The notes under the pieces are model-generated. The model was not told the origin of the DNA, made no database searches, and was given only the letters and a program-made list of their open reading frames with translations. The translations under genes and the position numbers were made by a program. Positions 43,799-52,555 of a stretch of DNA of 63,143 nucleotides are shown here, piece by piece. The stretch comes from a bacterium. Lineage in GTDB: Bacteria; Verrucomicrobiota; Verrucomicrobiia; Limisphaerales; UBA11358. The DNA is taken from NCBI GenBank assembly GCA_021813325.1, contig JAKALA010000017.1, forward strand, positions 1 through 63,143, read 5' to 3'. Within the stretch, counting starts at the first letter, position 1, and each line of letters starts with the position of its first letter.

Positions 43799-45403
43799 TT
43801 ATAACTTTACCACTTTGACATTGCTGATGTCATTGTCTTTCTGTAATTCCGTTAGGACAGCCTGCGGCGGTTCGCTATCCAGACTCAAAACGGTCAAGGC
43901 CTTGCCCCCGGCGGTATCACGGCCCAAGCTCATGCTGGCAATGTTCACCTTGTGTTTGCCCAGCAGGCTGCCGAGGTAGCCGACGATTCCGGGTTTGTCC
44001 GAATTGTTCAGCAGCAACAATGTTCCCGCCACCGGAATTTCCACCGGCTGGCTGAACAACCGCACAATGCGCGGATTATTCGGCGAACCAAAAAACGTGC
44101 CGCCGGCCGAAACCAGCTTCTGGCCGTTGCTGAACACCTGCACATGCACCCATTCGTTGAAGGTGACCGGCTCATCCGACTTCTTTTCCTCAACGGTGAT
44201 GCCCATGCTCTGCGCCACGCTGCGGACATTGACGTTGTTCACGTCTTTGAGGTTACTGGTGGACAGAAATCCGCGCACAATCGCACGCGTCACCGGATCG
44301 ATGTTCGGCAGCGACTTAGCATTGCCTCCAAACGTAATGTGAAGCTTGTCCGCACCGGCGGGTGACAATTGGGCCAAAAGCTTGCCCAACGCCTCGCCCA
44401 GCGGAAGATACGGCTTCACCTGCTCGTAAGTCTTCGCGTCGAGGAATGGAAGATTCACCGCGTTGCGCACCTCGCCAGTGAGCAGATAGCCGGCAATCAC
44501 TTCGGCGACTTCGATGCCACATTTTTCCTGCGCCTCCTCGGTGCTCGCGCCGAGGTGCGGCGTGAGAATCAAATTAGGCTGCTTGCGATACGGGTGATCC
44601 GCCGGCAACGGCTCCACCGCAAACACGTCCAACGCGGCGCCCGCCACCTTGTTCGACTCCAGCGCCGCAATCAAATCAGCTTCATTGACGATTTCGCCGC
44701 GGGCGCAATTCACAATGCGCACGCCAGGCTTCATTTTGGAAAAAGCCGCCGCATTTAGCATTTCCTTCGTTTCCTTGGTCACCGGCATGTGCACCGTAAT
44801 AAAATCTGCGACGCGATACACCGCATCCAAATCAGGCGCAAACTCGGCGCCAATTGCCTTCGCGCGATCCTCGGTCAGATACGGGTCATACGCCACAACC
44901 TTCATGCCAAAGGCAATGGCGCGTTTGGCGACTTCGCTGCCGATGCGGCCCATGCCGAGCACGCCGAGTGTTTTACCCTGTAGCTCCACGCCGCTCTTGC
45001 CAAGTTCTTTGCGGTCCCATTTGCCGGCCACCATGGTGGCGTGTGCCTGCGGCACTTTGCGTGCCAGCGAAAGCAGCATGGCAAAGCTGAGTTCCGCCGT
45101 GGTCACCGTGTTGCCGCCAGGCGTGTTCATGACCACAACGCCGTGTTGCGTGGCCGATTCAATATCCACGTTATCCACGCCCACCCCGGCCCGGCCGACC
45201 ACGCGCAATTGCTTGGCGGCCTCGATGACTTTGGCTTTCACCTTCGTTTCGGAACGCACCACCAACGCCACGGCATCGGACACCAACGGAATCAGTTCCG
45301 CCTCGGGCAGCGGCTTGGGCAGGACGACGACATTGAATTCCGGGCGCTGCTGAAGCAACGCAATGCCTTTCGGCGAGATGGGGTCGCAAACGATGATTTT
45401 CAT
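43799..45403 (-). CDS. serA: D-3-phosphoglycerate dehydrogenase
   Basis: A 534-residue protein of the long SerA type: catalytic-domain halves around an NAD-binding Rossmann fold (KTLGVLGMGRIGSEVAKRAI), catalytic Arg in [12 protein letters not shown], Glu in FAVEPLPADHPY and His in LTPHLGASTEEAQ, then an intervening domain and a C-terminal ACT domain (GTLLLLNNSDKPGIVGYLGS). It oxidises 3-phosphoglycerate in serine synthesis and is probably inhibited by serine through the ACT domain. Confidence 0.96.
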   Translation of the reverse strand: MKIIVCDPISPKGIALLQQRPEFNVVVLPKPLPEAELIPLVSDAVALVVRSETKVKAKVIEAAKQLRVVGRAGVGVDNVDIESATQHGVVVMNTPGGNTVTTAELSFAMLLSLARKVPQAHATMVAGKWDRKELGKSGVELQGKTLGVLGMGRIGSEVAKRAIAFGMKVVAYDPYLTEDRAKAIGAEFAPDLDAVYRVADFITVHMPVTKETKEMLNAAAFSKMKPGVRIVNCARGEIVNEADLIAALESNKVAGAALDVFAVEPLPADHPYRKQPNLILTPHLGASTEEAQEKCGIEVAEVIAGYLLTGEVRNAVNLPFLDAKTYEQVKPYLPLGEALGKLLAQLSPAGADKLHITFGGNAKSLPNIDPVTRAIVRGFLSTSNLKDVNNVNVRSVAQSMGITVEEKKSDEPVTFNEWVHVQVFSNGQKLVSAGGTFFGSPNNPRIVRLFSQPVEIPVAGTLLLLNNSDKPGIVGYLGSLLGKHKVNIASMSLGRDTAGGKALTVLSLDSEPPQAVLTELQKDNDISNVKVVKL

Positions 45404-45506
45404 ATTTAATCCAAATGAGCGGTTAGTTTAGGTGAACGTGCATTTATGGTCAAACAACGAAATAAATTTCCCGGGCATCGAAGCTGGCAGACAACGCCAG
45501 CAAAGG

Positions 45507-45694
45507 ATGCAAAGCATCAGACATCTCGGCCTCGTTATCCTTGGCATCTGGATCGTCCAAATGTTATTAGAATTTATGGCATCACAACTTGTCTGGATTT
45601 TTCCGGACTGGCCCTGAGCATCCTGATTTTGTTCATCGGCTGGATCATGGATGAAGGCCGGAAGATTCAGGATGAGCAGGAGTTGACGGTTTAA
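45507..45694 (+). pseudogene. DUF2975-type membrane protein, truncated and frameshifted
   Basis: One frame (stop at 45617) encodes MQSIRHLGLVILGIWIVQML and MASQLVWIFPDW. The next frame carries GLALSILILFIGWIMDEGRK and IQDEQELTV, the typical end of DUF2975 proteins. Joining them by a -1 shift near 45598 gives two transmembrane helices and the conserved EG-x2-I-x-x-EQ-ELTV tail, but the two N-terminal helices of an intact DUF2975 protein are absent. DUF2975 genes normally pair with a small HTH gene, and one follows at once, confirming the identity. Confidence 0.5.
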
Positions 45695-45698
45695 GCCT

Positions 45699-45971
45699 AT
45701 GCCCATCATAGTCAATCTTGACGTGGTGCTTGCCCGCCGCAAAATACGCCTGAACGATCTGGCAGGTGGTGTGGATATCACACCGCAAAATCTTTCGATT
45801 CTCAAAACCGGCAAGGCCCGAGCCATTCGCTTTTCAACACTGGAAGCCATCTGCAAGCATCTAAATTGTCAGCCCGGAGATATTTTGGAATACCGTCAGG
45901 AACCGGCGGTTGAAACACAGCCTTCCCCGAGCGTGATAAACACTGAGCCGCCAGCCCCGGTAAAAGTTTAG
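45699..45971 (+). CDS. YozG-type Cro/C1 helix-turn-helix regulator
   Basis: A 90-residue protein whose first 65 residues (MPIIVNLDVVLARRKIRLND; LAGGVDITPQNLSILKTGKA; LEAICKHLNCQPGDILEY) are the Cro/C1-like helix-turn-helix that accompanies DUF2975 membrane proteins. The tail is Pro/Val-rich and unstructured. It lies four bases after the DUF2975 remnant. With its membrane partner broken, it may act alone or be decaying. Confidence 0.88.
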   Translation: MPIIVNLDVVLARRKIRLNDLAGGVDITPQNLSILKTGKARAIRFSTLEAICKHLNCQPGDILEYRQEPAVETQPSPSVINTEPPAPVKV

Positions 45972-46080
45972 GAGGAAAATAGACGAATAAACCGCTGCGG
46001 CAGGCAACGGTGAGGCCGGTAATTCTCTGTTCCCGAATTGCGCGATTGCCAAAGTTCCCAGCGCAGTTCATTTTTGCGCA

Positions 46081-48018
46081 ATGGAATTATCTCGCAAGAC
46101 AGTGGACGAGTGGTGCGAGCGCGGCATTTTGTCGCTCGTGCTGGGGATGCTAGTGTTCGCGCCTTTGGCATTTGGCGCCGTTTACGCTTGGTCATTTTTA
46201 GTTGTTCAGGCGCTCGCCTTGGGCGTTTTTGGCCTGTGGGCGTTGCGACTTTGGATCAGCCCCAACCCCAAATTGCTCTGGCCGCCGCTGGCGTGGGTTG
46301 CGTTGGCTTTTGTTGTGTATGCCATTGTGCGCTATCGCATGGCGGACATTGAATATGTGGCGCGTTTGGAAATGATTCAAGTGCTGATTTTCGCGTTCCT
46401 CTTTTTCGCGGTCATCAACAATTTGCACGGGCAGAATGAAACTTCGATTGTTACCTACACGTTGCTGGCAGTGGGAACGGGAATTTCCGGTTACGCCGTG
46501 GCACAGATGACGCACCACTCCAACCACGTTTGGAACGAAATCACTCCCTACATGGGCCGCGCGACCGGCACTTACATTTCACCCAACAATCTGGCGGGAC
46601 TCTTGGCGGTGCTGCTGCCGCTCGCACTGGCCTTCATGCTGGTCGGCAAAGTAAAGGCCATCCCGCGCATTTTACTGGGTTATGGGGCGATTGTCATGGC
46701 AGTGGCTCTGGCCGTTTCCTTTTCGCGCGGTGGCTGGGTTGCCGCAGCCTGTGGCATTTTATTGCTGCTGGGAATATTGGTTGGGCACCGGAACCACCGA
46801 TTGAAAGCCATCATCCTGCTGGCGTGCATGCTGGCGGGCGGCAGTGTTTTTGTATCGCATTACTTGTCAAAAACCGTCGGCTACATGCAGCGTGTGGCCA
46901 GCCCCAATGGCATGGCAAGCCCTACCGTAGTGGTGGAAGCCAGCTTGGATTCGCGTCTGGCCATGTGGAACGCGGCGCTTCAAATGTGGGAAGATCATCC
47001 TTGGCTGGGGGTGGGTCCGGCGCATTTTGACTACCGATTTCGGGAGTATCGACCTGAACTAATCCAAGCTCGACCCGACCGTGCGCACAACGATTATTTG
47101 AATTTACTGGCAGACTGGGGGGCGATTGGCGGAATGATTGTTTTGGCTGGAATGATGGTTTTTATTTTTTCCCTGGCTAAAACTTGGCGGTATGTCCGAA
47201 GATCGCAAACCGCTTTTACCAGTGGCCAAAGCAATCGATTTGCATTTTTTATAGGGGCAAGCTGTGGTCTGGCTGCGTTGGCGGTGCATTCGACCGTGGA
47301 TTTTAATTTGCACATCCCCGCCAACGCCTTGGTTGGCGTCATCTTGTTGGGCCTACTAACCAGCAATGTCCGCTTCGCCACAGAACGATTCTGGTTTCGG
47401 GCGTCGTTACCGTTAAGAATTTTTCTAACATCAATTCTTCTTGGGCTTTCTTACTATTTAACCATTCAAGGGCTGCACCGCTTTGGTGAAGAGCAATGGC
47501 TGGCGTTTGCGGCTAAACAGCCGAACTTCTCTTCCCCAAAGGCCAGCGCCTTGGAAAAAGCCTTTGCCATTGAACCGCAAAACTTTGAAACTGCTTACGA
47601 AATTGGAGAATGTTATCGCACACAAAGTTTCAATGGCGAAAGCGATTTCGCAAAGCCAGCCGACATGGCGCTGGACTGGTATGCCAAAGCAATCCACTTA
47701 AACCACTATGACGGATATAGTTATCTGCGCACCGGCATGTGCTTGGATTGGCTGGGGCGTCTTGATCAAGCGCGCCCCTATTACAACATTGCCGAATCGC
47801 TGGATCCCAACGGGTATTACATGATTGCTAACCTCGGTTGGCATTTTGTGCAGATTGGCGACTACCCAGCCGCTCAAGATTGCTTCATGCGATCCCTCAA
47901 GCTGGATTCCAGCCAAAACCAAATCGCCCGCAACTATCTTTCGATTTGTGAAACAAAATTAGCCGATAAAGCTTCTGGCCGTCCTCAATTACCTGCGAAT
48001 TTACCTGCAAATTATTAA
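46081..48018 (+). CDS. O-antigen ligase/polymerase-like membrane protein with TPR C-terminus
   Basis: A 645-residue protein. About ten to twelve transmembrane helices occupy residues 20-470. The Wzy_C-type region has ATGTYISPNNLAGLLAVLLP, DSRLAMWNAALQMWEDHPWL and GVGPAHFDYRFREYRP followed by RAHNDYLNLLADWG, the pattern of O-antigen ligases. The last 150 residues hold TPR-type helices (DYAAQ-like; DGYSYLRTGMCLDWLGRLDQ). It joins or polymerises surface glycans in the periplasm. No sugar-transferase genes are nearby, so the glycan cluster is elsewhere. The FecR and cyclase genes follow. Confidence 0.85.
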   Translation: MELSRKTVDEWCERGILSLVLGMLVFAPLAFGAVYAWSFLVVQALALGVFGLWALRLWISPNPKLLWPPLAWVALAFVVYAIVRYRMADIEYVARLEMIQVLIFAFLFFAVINNLHGQNETSIVTYTLLAVGTGISGYAVAQMTHHSNHVWNEITPYMGRATGTYISPNNLAGLLAVLLPLALAFMLVGKVKAIPRILLGYGAIVMAVALAVSFSRGGWVAAACGILLLLGILVGHRNHRLKAIILLACMLAGGSVFVSHYLSKTVGYMQRVASPNGMASPTVVVEASLDSRLAMWNAALQMWEDHPWLGVGPAHFDYRFREYRPELIQARPDRAHNDYLNLLADWGAIGGMIVLAGMMVFIFSLAKTWRYVRRSQTAFTSGQSNRFAFFIGASCGLAALAVHSTVDFNLHIPANALVGVILLGLLTSNVRFATERFWFRASLPLRIFLTSILLGLSYYLTIQGLHRFGEEQWLAFAAKQPNFSSPKASALEKAFAIEPQNFETAYEIGECYRTQSFNGESDFAKPADMALDWYAKAIHLNHYDGYSYLRTGMCLDWLGRLDQARPYYNIAESLDPNGYYMIANLGWHFVQIGDYPAAQDCFMRSLKLDSSQNQIARNYLSICETKLADKASGRPQLPANLPANY

Positions 48019-48030
48019 TACAAATCACGA

Positions 48031-48060
48031 TTGACAATTTGCACCGCAACTCGTTATAGT
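48031..48060 (+). promoter_or_regulatory. Strong housekeeping-type promoter of the FecR gene
   Basis: TTGACA (48031-48036) and TATAGT (48055-48060) are separated by 18 bases, nearly consensus sigma-70 boxes. Transcription would start near 48067. An AGGA at 48085-48088 lies nine bases before the ATG at 48098. Confidence 0.7.
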
Positions 48061-48097
48061 CGTTTGCAGTTAAGAAAAACCACTAGGAAAGTTAATT

Positions 48098-48904
48098 ATG
48101 AAAAAACTACAAACTCTGCTTGCAGCCGCAGTGTGCGGCGCAGTTTTCGCCGCGATGGGTGCCTACGCGCAATCCGGTGCTTACGGCACTGTGGTCCGCA
48201 CGGAAGGTGTTGCTAGCTACTCGTTGGGCGACGACGTTTGGTATCCACTTCAAGCTGGCAAGACCTTGCCGGTTGGGGCACTGGTTCGCACCGGTGACAA
48301 CGGTTCGGTTGACATTGTGCTCGGCAAGGCAGTTGCCATGCCGCAAGCTTCTGGCCAGCCTTCTCAAATTTCTTTCGCTGCGGACGCTCCTGTTCGTGGT
48401 TTGGTGGGTTACAAGCCGTCGGTGGAACAAAACGTGGTTCGCCTTACGCCCAACACCACCCTCGGAATTGACAAGCTTACGGTCACTGACACTGGTGCCG
48501 ATACCGTCAGCGACACCGAACTCAACTTGAAAGCGGGCAAAATTTTCGCCAGCGTCAAGAAACTCTCCGGCGCTTCCCAGTATTTGATCAAACTTCCGAA
48601 CGGCATTGCTGGGGTTCGCGGCACGCTGTTGAGCATCAGTGTTGATGGCACTGTGGCTGTATATGAAAGCACGGGGGGAGGGGTGGTTCTTTCACTGGTT
48701 ATGGCGGATGGCTCAACCAAGACTTATTTGGTCAGTCCGGGGCAAGTATTGGATCCAGTTACCGGCCAGCCGGCAGTTCTCCCGCCTCACCTCGAAAACA
48801 CTTTGCAAAAGGTATTTTCAGCCATACGCACAATCTATTTTCAGACCTGTAGCTTCTCGTTTGATCACACGCAGGTTTACGTTTCACCCACTCAGGGTCT
48901 CTAA
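48098..48904 (+). CDS. Exported FecR-domain protein
   Basis: A 268-residue protein with signal peptide (MKKLQTLLAAAVCGAVFAAM). The FecR-type beta domain runs from WYPLQAGKTLPVGALVRTGD through LTPNTTLGIDKLTVTDTGAD to KLPNGIAGVRGTLLSISVDG and a final SPGQVLDPVTGQP. The domain is normally a periplasmic signal-transducing part of iron sensors, but lone copies next to CHASE2 cyclases are common in Verrucomicrobiota-like genomes and may sense envelope state. It is controlled by a strong promoter and ends at a good terminator. Confidence 0.88.
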   Translation: MKKLQTLLAAAVCGAVFAAMGAYAQSGAYGTVVRTEGVASYSLGDDVWYPLQAGKTLPVGALVRTGDNGSVDIVLGKAVAMPQASGQPSQISFAADAPVRGLVGYKPSVEQNVVRLTPNTTLGIDKLTVTDTGADTVSDTELNLKAGKIFASVKKLSGASQYLIKLPNGIAGVRGTLLSISVDGTVAVYESTGGGVVLSLVMADGSTKTYLVSPGQVLDPVTGQPAVLPPHLENTLQKVFSAIRTIYFQTCSFSFDHTQVYVSPTQGL

Positions 48905-48946
48905 TTAAAAAAGTGCGGTAATCCGCAAATAGTTTGTAAAGTTTTA

Positions 48947-48980
48947 CCAGCGCAGCCTAAAAGTTGCGCTGGTTTTTCTT
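48947..48980 (+). terminator. Rho-independent terminator of the FecR gene
   Basis: CCAGCGCA (48947-48954) pairs with TGCGCTGG (48965-48972) around a ten-base loop, followed by TTTTTCTT. It lies 43 bases after the FecR stop. Because it spans a TTG at 48964, that codon cannot be the start of the cyclase gene. Confidence 0.85.
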
Positions 48981-48981
48981 T

Positions 48982-51234
48982 GTGAAATTCAAGCGCCTCA
49001 AACGCACGCCCCTGCTAATCGCAACTTCCGTGCTGGCGCTGGTCAGCGGATTATGCTGGCTGCATGTTGACTTTCTGAAGCGTTTGGAATGGATGACGTA
49101 TGACTTGCGGGTCCGTTCAGCCGCTCGCTTTCCAGCTCCGATGGCGACCAATCTTGCATTTGTGGAAATGGGCGAATCCAGCATTGCGGCCATCAAAAGT
49201 GGCGATCTCGGATATCGGTTTGGCTTGTTGTGGCCTCGGCAAATTTATGGCCGGGTGGTCCATGAACTCGCCAAACAAGATACCAAAGTAGTGGGCTTCG
49301 ACGTTCTTTTCGGCGAACTCAGGCCCGATCATCCGCCGGTCCTGCTGGCGGATGGATTTCACACTATTGAGTCCGACCAGTTCTTTGCCGATGAAATCAG
49401 GTGTGCCAGCAACGTGGTTTTGGCCAGCACGCCCGACTTGGTTTTGCCGCCTTTGTTTGCGACCAATGCGTTTGCTTTGGGCGACATCCAAACGGAAAAA
49501 GACGCCGATGGCATTTTGCGCCGCGCCAAGGCCTTTATTGATATTCGTGTTTGGCATCCTTTGTTCCGACAAGCTGCCACCAACTTTGATCTGGACCTGT
49601 CGGCGGCAACGTTTGCCTCAAACCAAATTATTCTCCCACAAATCAATTCCACCAATGTGGTGGACGTTCCGGTTGACGCAGACAATAACTTCAAAATTTC
49701 AGATTTTGCCGGCGACAATATTCCGCCTGGCATTTCTCCGAAAGCCAAGGCCTTTACCACCAAACGGATTTGGCACATGGGAATTGTTCTGGCCGCCAAG
49801 GAACTCAACCTAGATCTCAGTCAATCCACCGTTGATTTATCTGAGGGAAAGATTGTTTTACACGGTGCCAACGGACTCGAACGAACCATTCCGGTGGATA
49901 AACAGGGATTTTTCTTGGTTGATTGGCGGATCAGTCCGAATGACCCGCGAATACTGCGAATCCCGATTGAAAATTTACTGTGGCAATACAACTGGCGGCT
50001 TGAAGGCAAAACCAACCGGTTAAGCGACAGTTTGCGAGGTCGGATTGTTGTGGTCGGTTCTTCCGCCCAAGGCAATGATTTGACGGATCGGGGCGCAACG
50101 CCGCTGGAACGCGACACTTTGCTGGTCAGTAAACATTGGAACATTGCCAACTCCATCATCACCGGCCAATTCATTAGACGCAGTCCCATGGCGGAAACCA
50201 TTGTCAGCATCATCCTGCTTGGTCTGGCCGCTGCATTTGTCACCTGGCAATTCCGCGCCATCATCGCGTCGGCAGCCATTTTCGCAATGGTTTTCGCTTA
50301 CATTGGATTTTCCTTTTACGTCTTTGTCGAACATCACATTTCCTTGTCGCTGGTGTTGCCCGTTTTGGGCGTGGTGATGGAACATGTCAGTCTGGTCACT
50401 TATCGCGTGGTTTTTGAGGAACGCGAGCAGCGCCGGGTGAAATCGGTCTTTTCGCGCATCGTTTCCCCTGAAGTGGTCGATGAACTGTTGGGCGCTGAAA
50501 AACTTTCGCTTGGCGGATTGCGGCGGGAAATGACGGTGCTCTTTGCCGATGTGCGCGGATTCACGACTTTTACCGATCAAACGCAAGAGCAGGTCGCGGA
50601 ATTTGTCCACGCAAACCAGCTTGATACGGTGGAAGCGGAAAAGTGCTTCGATGAATCCGCGCGCGAAACCTTGGAAACAGTGAATCACTATCTGGCGGCG
50701 GTCGCGGACGCCGTCAAAAAACATGGCGGCACTCTGGACAAATACATTGGCGACTGCGTGATGGCATTCTGGAATGCGCCCATGGAGGACGACCGCCACA
50801 GTTTGAAATGCGTCAAGGCAGCGATCGATGCCCAACGCGCCATTTACATGCTGAATCAGCGGCGGCTGGCGCAAAACACGGAAAGGGAAGTGGAAAATAT
50901 TACTCGCGCCCACGAAGGTTTGCCGCCCAAGCCCATGCTGGTTGCGCTCCAGCTTGGCACGGGTATCAACACCGGTTCCGTAACGGTCGGCCTCATGGGA
51001 TCCAACGAGCATATTTTGAATTACACTGTGTTCGGTCGCGAAGTGAACCTCGCCAGCCGATTGGAAGGGGTTTCTGGCAGCGGCCGCATCATTATCAGTG
51101 AAACCACCTTTCAGCATCTGCTTCGCGACGATCCCAAGCTCGCGGCCACATGTGTCGAATTGCCTCCCGTCACCGTCAAGGGCATTCGCAATGCCGTGCG
51201 GATCTATGAAGTGCCCTGGCAGCAAAACAAATAG
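48982..51234 (+). CDS. CHASE2-domain class III adenylate cyclase
   Basis: The GTG at 48982 is chosen because the earlier TTG lies inside a terminator. About 750 residues: one N-terminal membrane helix, a CHASE2 sensor domain (AFVEMGESS-like motif; RQIYGRVVHELAKQDTKVVG; RGRIVVVGSSAQGND), three further membrane helices (around 410-480), and a cyclase catalytic domain with the metal-binding strand EMTVLFADVRGFTTF and GTLDKYIGDCVMAFWNAPME, then GINTGSVTVGLMGSNE. The product is probably cAMP made in response to an extracytoplasmic signal. An insert between catalytic motifs lengthens the domain. The FecR gene is the natural partner. Confidence 0.92.
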   Translation: MKFKRLKRTPLLIATSVLALVSGLCWLHVDFLKRLEWMTYDLRVRSAARFPAPMATNLAFVEMGESSIAAIKSGDLGYRFGLLWPRQIYGRVVHELAKQDTKVVGFDVLFGELRPDHPPVLLADGFHTIESDQFFADEIRCASNVVLASTPDLVLPPLFATNAFALGDIQTEKDADGILRRAKAFIDIRVWHPLFRQAATNFDLDLSAATFASNQIILPQINSTNVVDVPVDADNNFKISDFAGDNIPPGISPKAKAFTTKRIWHMGIVLAAKELNLDLSQSTVDLSEGKIVLHGANGLERTIPVDKQGFFLVDWRISPNDPRILRIPIENLLWQYNWRLEGKTNRLSDSLRGRIVVVGSSAQGNDLTDRGATPLERDTLLVSKHWNIANSIITGQFIRRSPMAETIVSIILLGLAAAFVTWQFRAIIASAAIFAMVFAYIGFSFYVFVEHHISLSLVLPVLGVVMEHVSLVTYRVVFEEREQRRVKSVFSRIVSPEVVDELLGAEKLSLGGLRREMTVLFADVRGFTTFTDQTQEQVAEFVHANQLDTVEAEKCFDESARETLETVNHYLAAVADAVKKHGGTLDKYIGDCVMAFWNAPMEDDRHSLKCVKAAIDAQRAIYMLNQRRLAQNTEREVENITRAHEGLPPKPMLVALQLGTGINTGSVTVGLMGSNEHILNYTVFGREVNLASRLEGVSGSGRIIISETTFQHLLRDDPKLAATCVELPPVTVKGIRNAVRIYEVPWQQNK

Positions 51235-51309
51235 TTTTGTATTGGGGCATTTTATTCTAAGTTTAAACCCTTGAAAACAGCGCGTCCCGCTGAGTTTTCC
51301 GAGAAACAA

Positions 51310-51816
51310 ATGAAGCGCATCGCAATTTATCCTGGCAGTTTTGATCCGCTAACCAACGGCCATTTGGACGTGGTCCGCCGCGCCGCCAAGCTGTTTGACA
51401 GTGTCATCGTGGCCGTCGCGCAAAATGAAAGCAAACATCCGTTGTTTTCCCTGGCTGAACGCGTGGCGTTGGTCAACAAGGCGGTGGCTCATTTGCCCAA
51501 TGTGGAAGCGGACTCGTTTGACGGCCTGCTGGTTGAATATGTTGCGGCGCGGAAGGCCAAGGCAATTGTGCGCGGACTGCGCGCTGTTTCCGATTTCGAG
51601 TTTGAATTTCAGCTCGCCCTGATGAATCGGAAATTAGACGAAAACATTGAAACTATCTTCATGATGCCCAAAGACACATATACATTTTTGAGTTCGCGAA
51701 TTGTGAAGGAAATTGCCCGGCTCGGCGGTGATATCACCGGCTTCGTGCCAGCCAATGTTCAAACCGCCTTGCTGAAGAAACTCAAGCCGGGCAAATCCGA
51801 TGCCTACAAGGAATGA
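51310..51816 (+). CDS. coaD: Phosphopantetheine adenylyltransferase
   Basis: A 168-residue protein from the ATG at 51310. YPGSFDPLTNGHLDVVRRA contains the nucleotidyltransferase HxGH-type motif (here NGH), and TFLSSRIVKEIARLGGD the second signature. It makes dephospho-CoA from 4'-phosphopantetheine. It heads a core run with yceD, rpmF, plsX and fabH, all linked to CoA and fatty-acid synthesis. Confidence 0.96.
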   Translation: MKRIAIYPGSFDPLTNGHLDVVRRAAKLFDSVIVAVAQNESKHPLFSLAERVALVNKAVAHLPNVEADSFDGLLVEYVAARKAKAIVRGLRAVSDFEFEFQLALMNRKLDENIETIFMMPKDTYTFLSSRIVKEIARLGGDITGFVPANVQTALLKKLKPGKSDAYKE

Positions 51817-51854
51817 CGTTTACAATTGTCTGCGGCCTTAAACTGATCAACCCC

Positions 51855-52334
51855 ATGTTACTGAAAGTCAATTTGCGCCATTTGGAAGAACACGGCCAGC
51901 AGCTAAAAGGTGAACTGCCGGTGGAGGATCTGGATTTGGGCGTGAACGATGAACTGATTCACCCGCAAAAACCCTTGGCCTACAAGATTTTGGTGGAATT
52001 ATTGCATGACGCCCTCTTGGTAACTGGCTCACTGTCAGTGTCTTTGGACTGCGAATGCAGTCGGTGCCTGAAGAAGTTTAAATACCACCTGAAATTGCCC
52101 GATTGGACCGTCCATTTGCCGCTGGAAGGCGAGGACAAGGTGGCTATTGACAACGATTGTGTGGACTTGACTCCCTTCATCCGGGAAGATATTCTGCTCA
52201 ACTTTCCGCAACATCCGTTGTGTAAAACAGATTGTGCGGGATTGAAAAAAGCAAGCAAAGCCAGCCAGGCGAAAGACCGCGACCACGAAAAATCCGCGGT
52301 TTGGGCCCAGTTGGATAAATTGAAACTAAAATAG
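51855..52334 (+). CDS. yceD: YceD (DUF177) family protein
   Basis: A 159-residue protein from the ATG at 51855 (MLLKVNLRHLEEHGQQLKGE). An earlier ATG at 51813 overlaps the coaD stop as ATGA and cannot be excluded. The Cys pair SLDCECSRCLKKF and CKTDC later are the conserved YceD metal ligands, and DLTPFIREDILLNFPQHPLC is the family signature. YceD precedes rpmF in many bacteria and is implicated in 23S rRNA maturation. Here it lies six bases upstream of rpmF. Confidence 0.9.
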   Translation: MLLKVNLRHLEEHGQQLKGELPVEDLDLGVNDELIHPQKPLAYKILVELLHDALLVTGSLSVSLDCECSRCLKKFKYHLKLPDWTVHLPLEGEDKVAIDNDCVDLTPFIREDILLNFPQHPLCKTDCAGLKKASKASQAKDRDHEKSAVWAQLDKLKLK

Positions 52335-52340
52335 AGATTT

Positions 52341-52529
52341 ATGGGCGTTCCAAAACGTAAACCATCGACCAGCCGGCAGCGCATGCGCCGGGCCTACAAC
52401 AGTGTTCTGAAGTTGCCGCAGTTGGGCAAATGCCCGCAGTGCGACGCCCCGGCGATTCCCCATCGGGTTTGCCCGGCTTGCGGATTTTACAAAGGTCGCC
52501 AAGTTATCACCGTCACGGCGGGCGCGTAA
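52341..52529 (+). CDS. rpmF: Ribosomal protein L32
   Basis: A 62-residue protein beginning MGVPKRKPSTSRQRMRRAYN with the zinc-finger Cys pairs CPQC and CPAC separated by 10 residues (CDAPAIPHRV). The size and start are standard. It sits between yceD and plsX, the conserved order. Confidence 0.97.
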   Translation: MGVPKRKPSTSRQRMRRAYNSVLKLPQLGKCPQCDAPAIPHRVCPACGFYKGRQVITVTAGA

Positions 52530-52555
52530 GCGTCACGCGGAATTTCCGCGATCCT

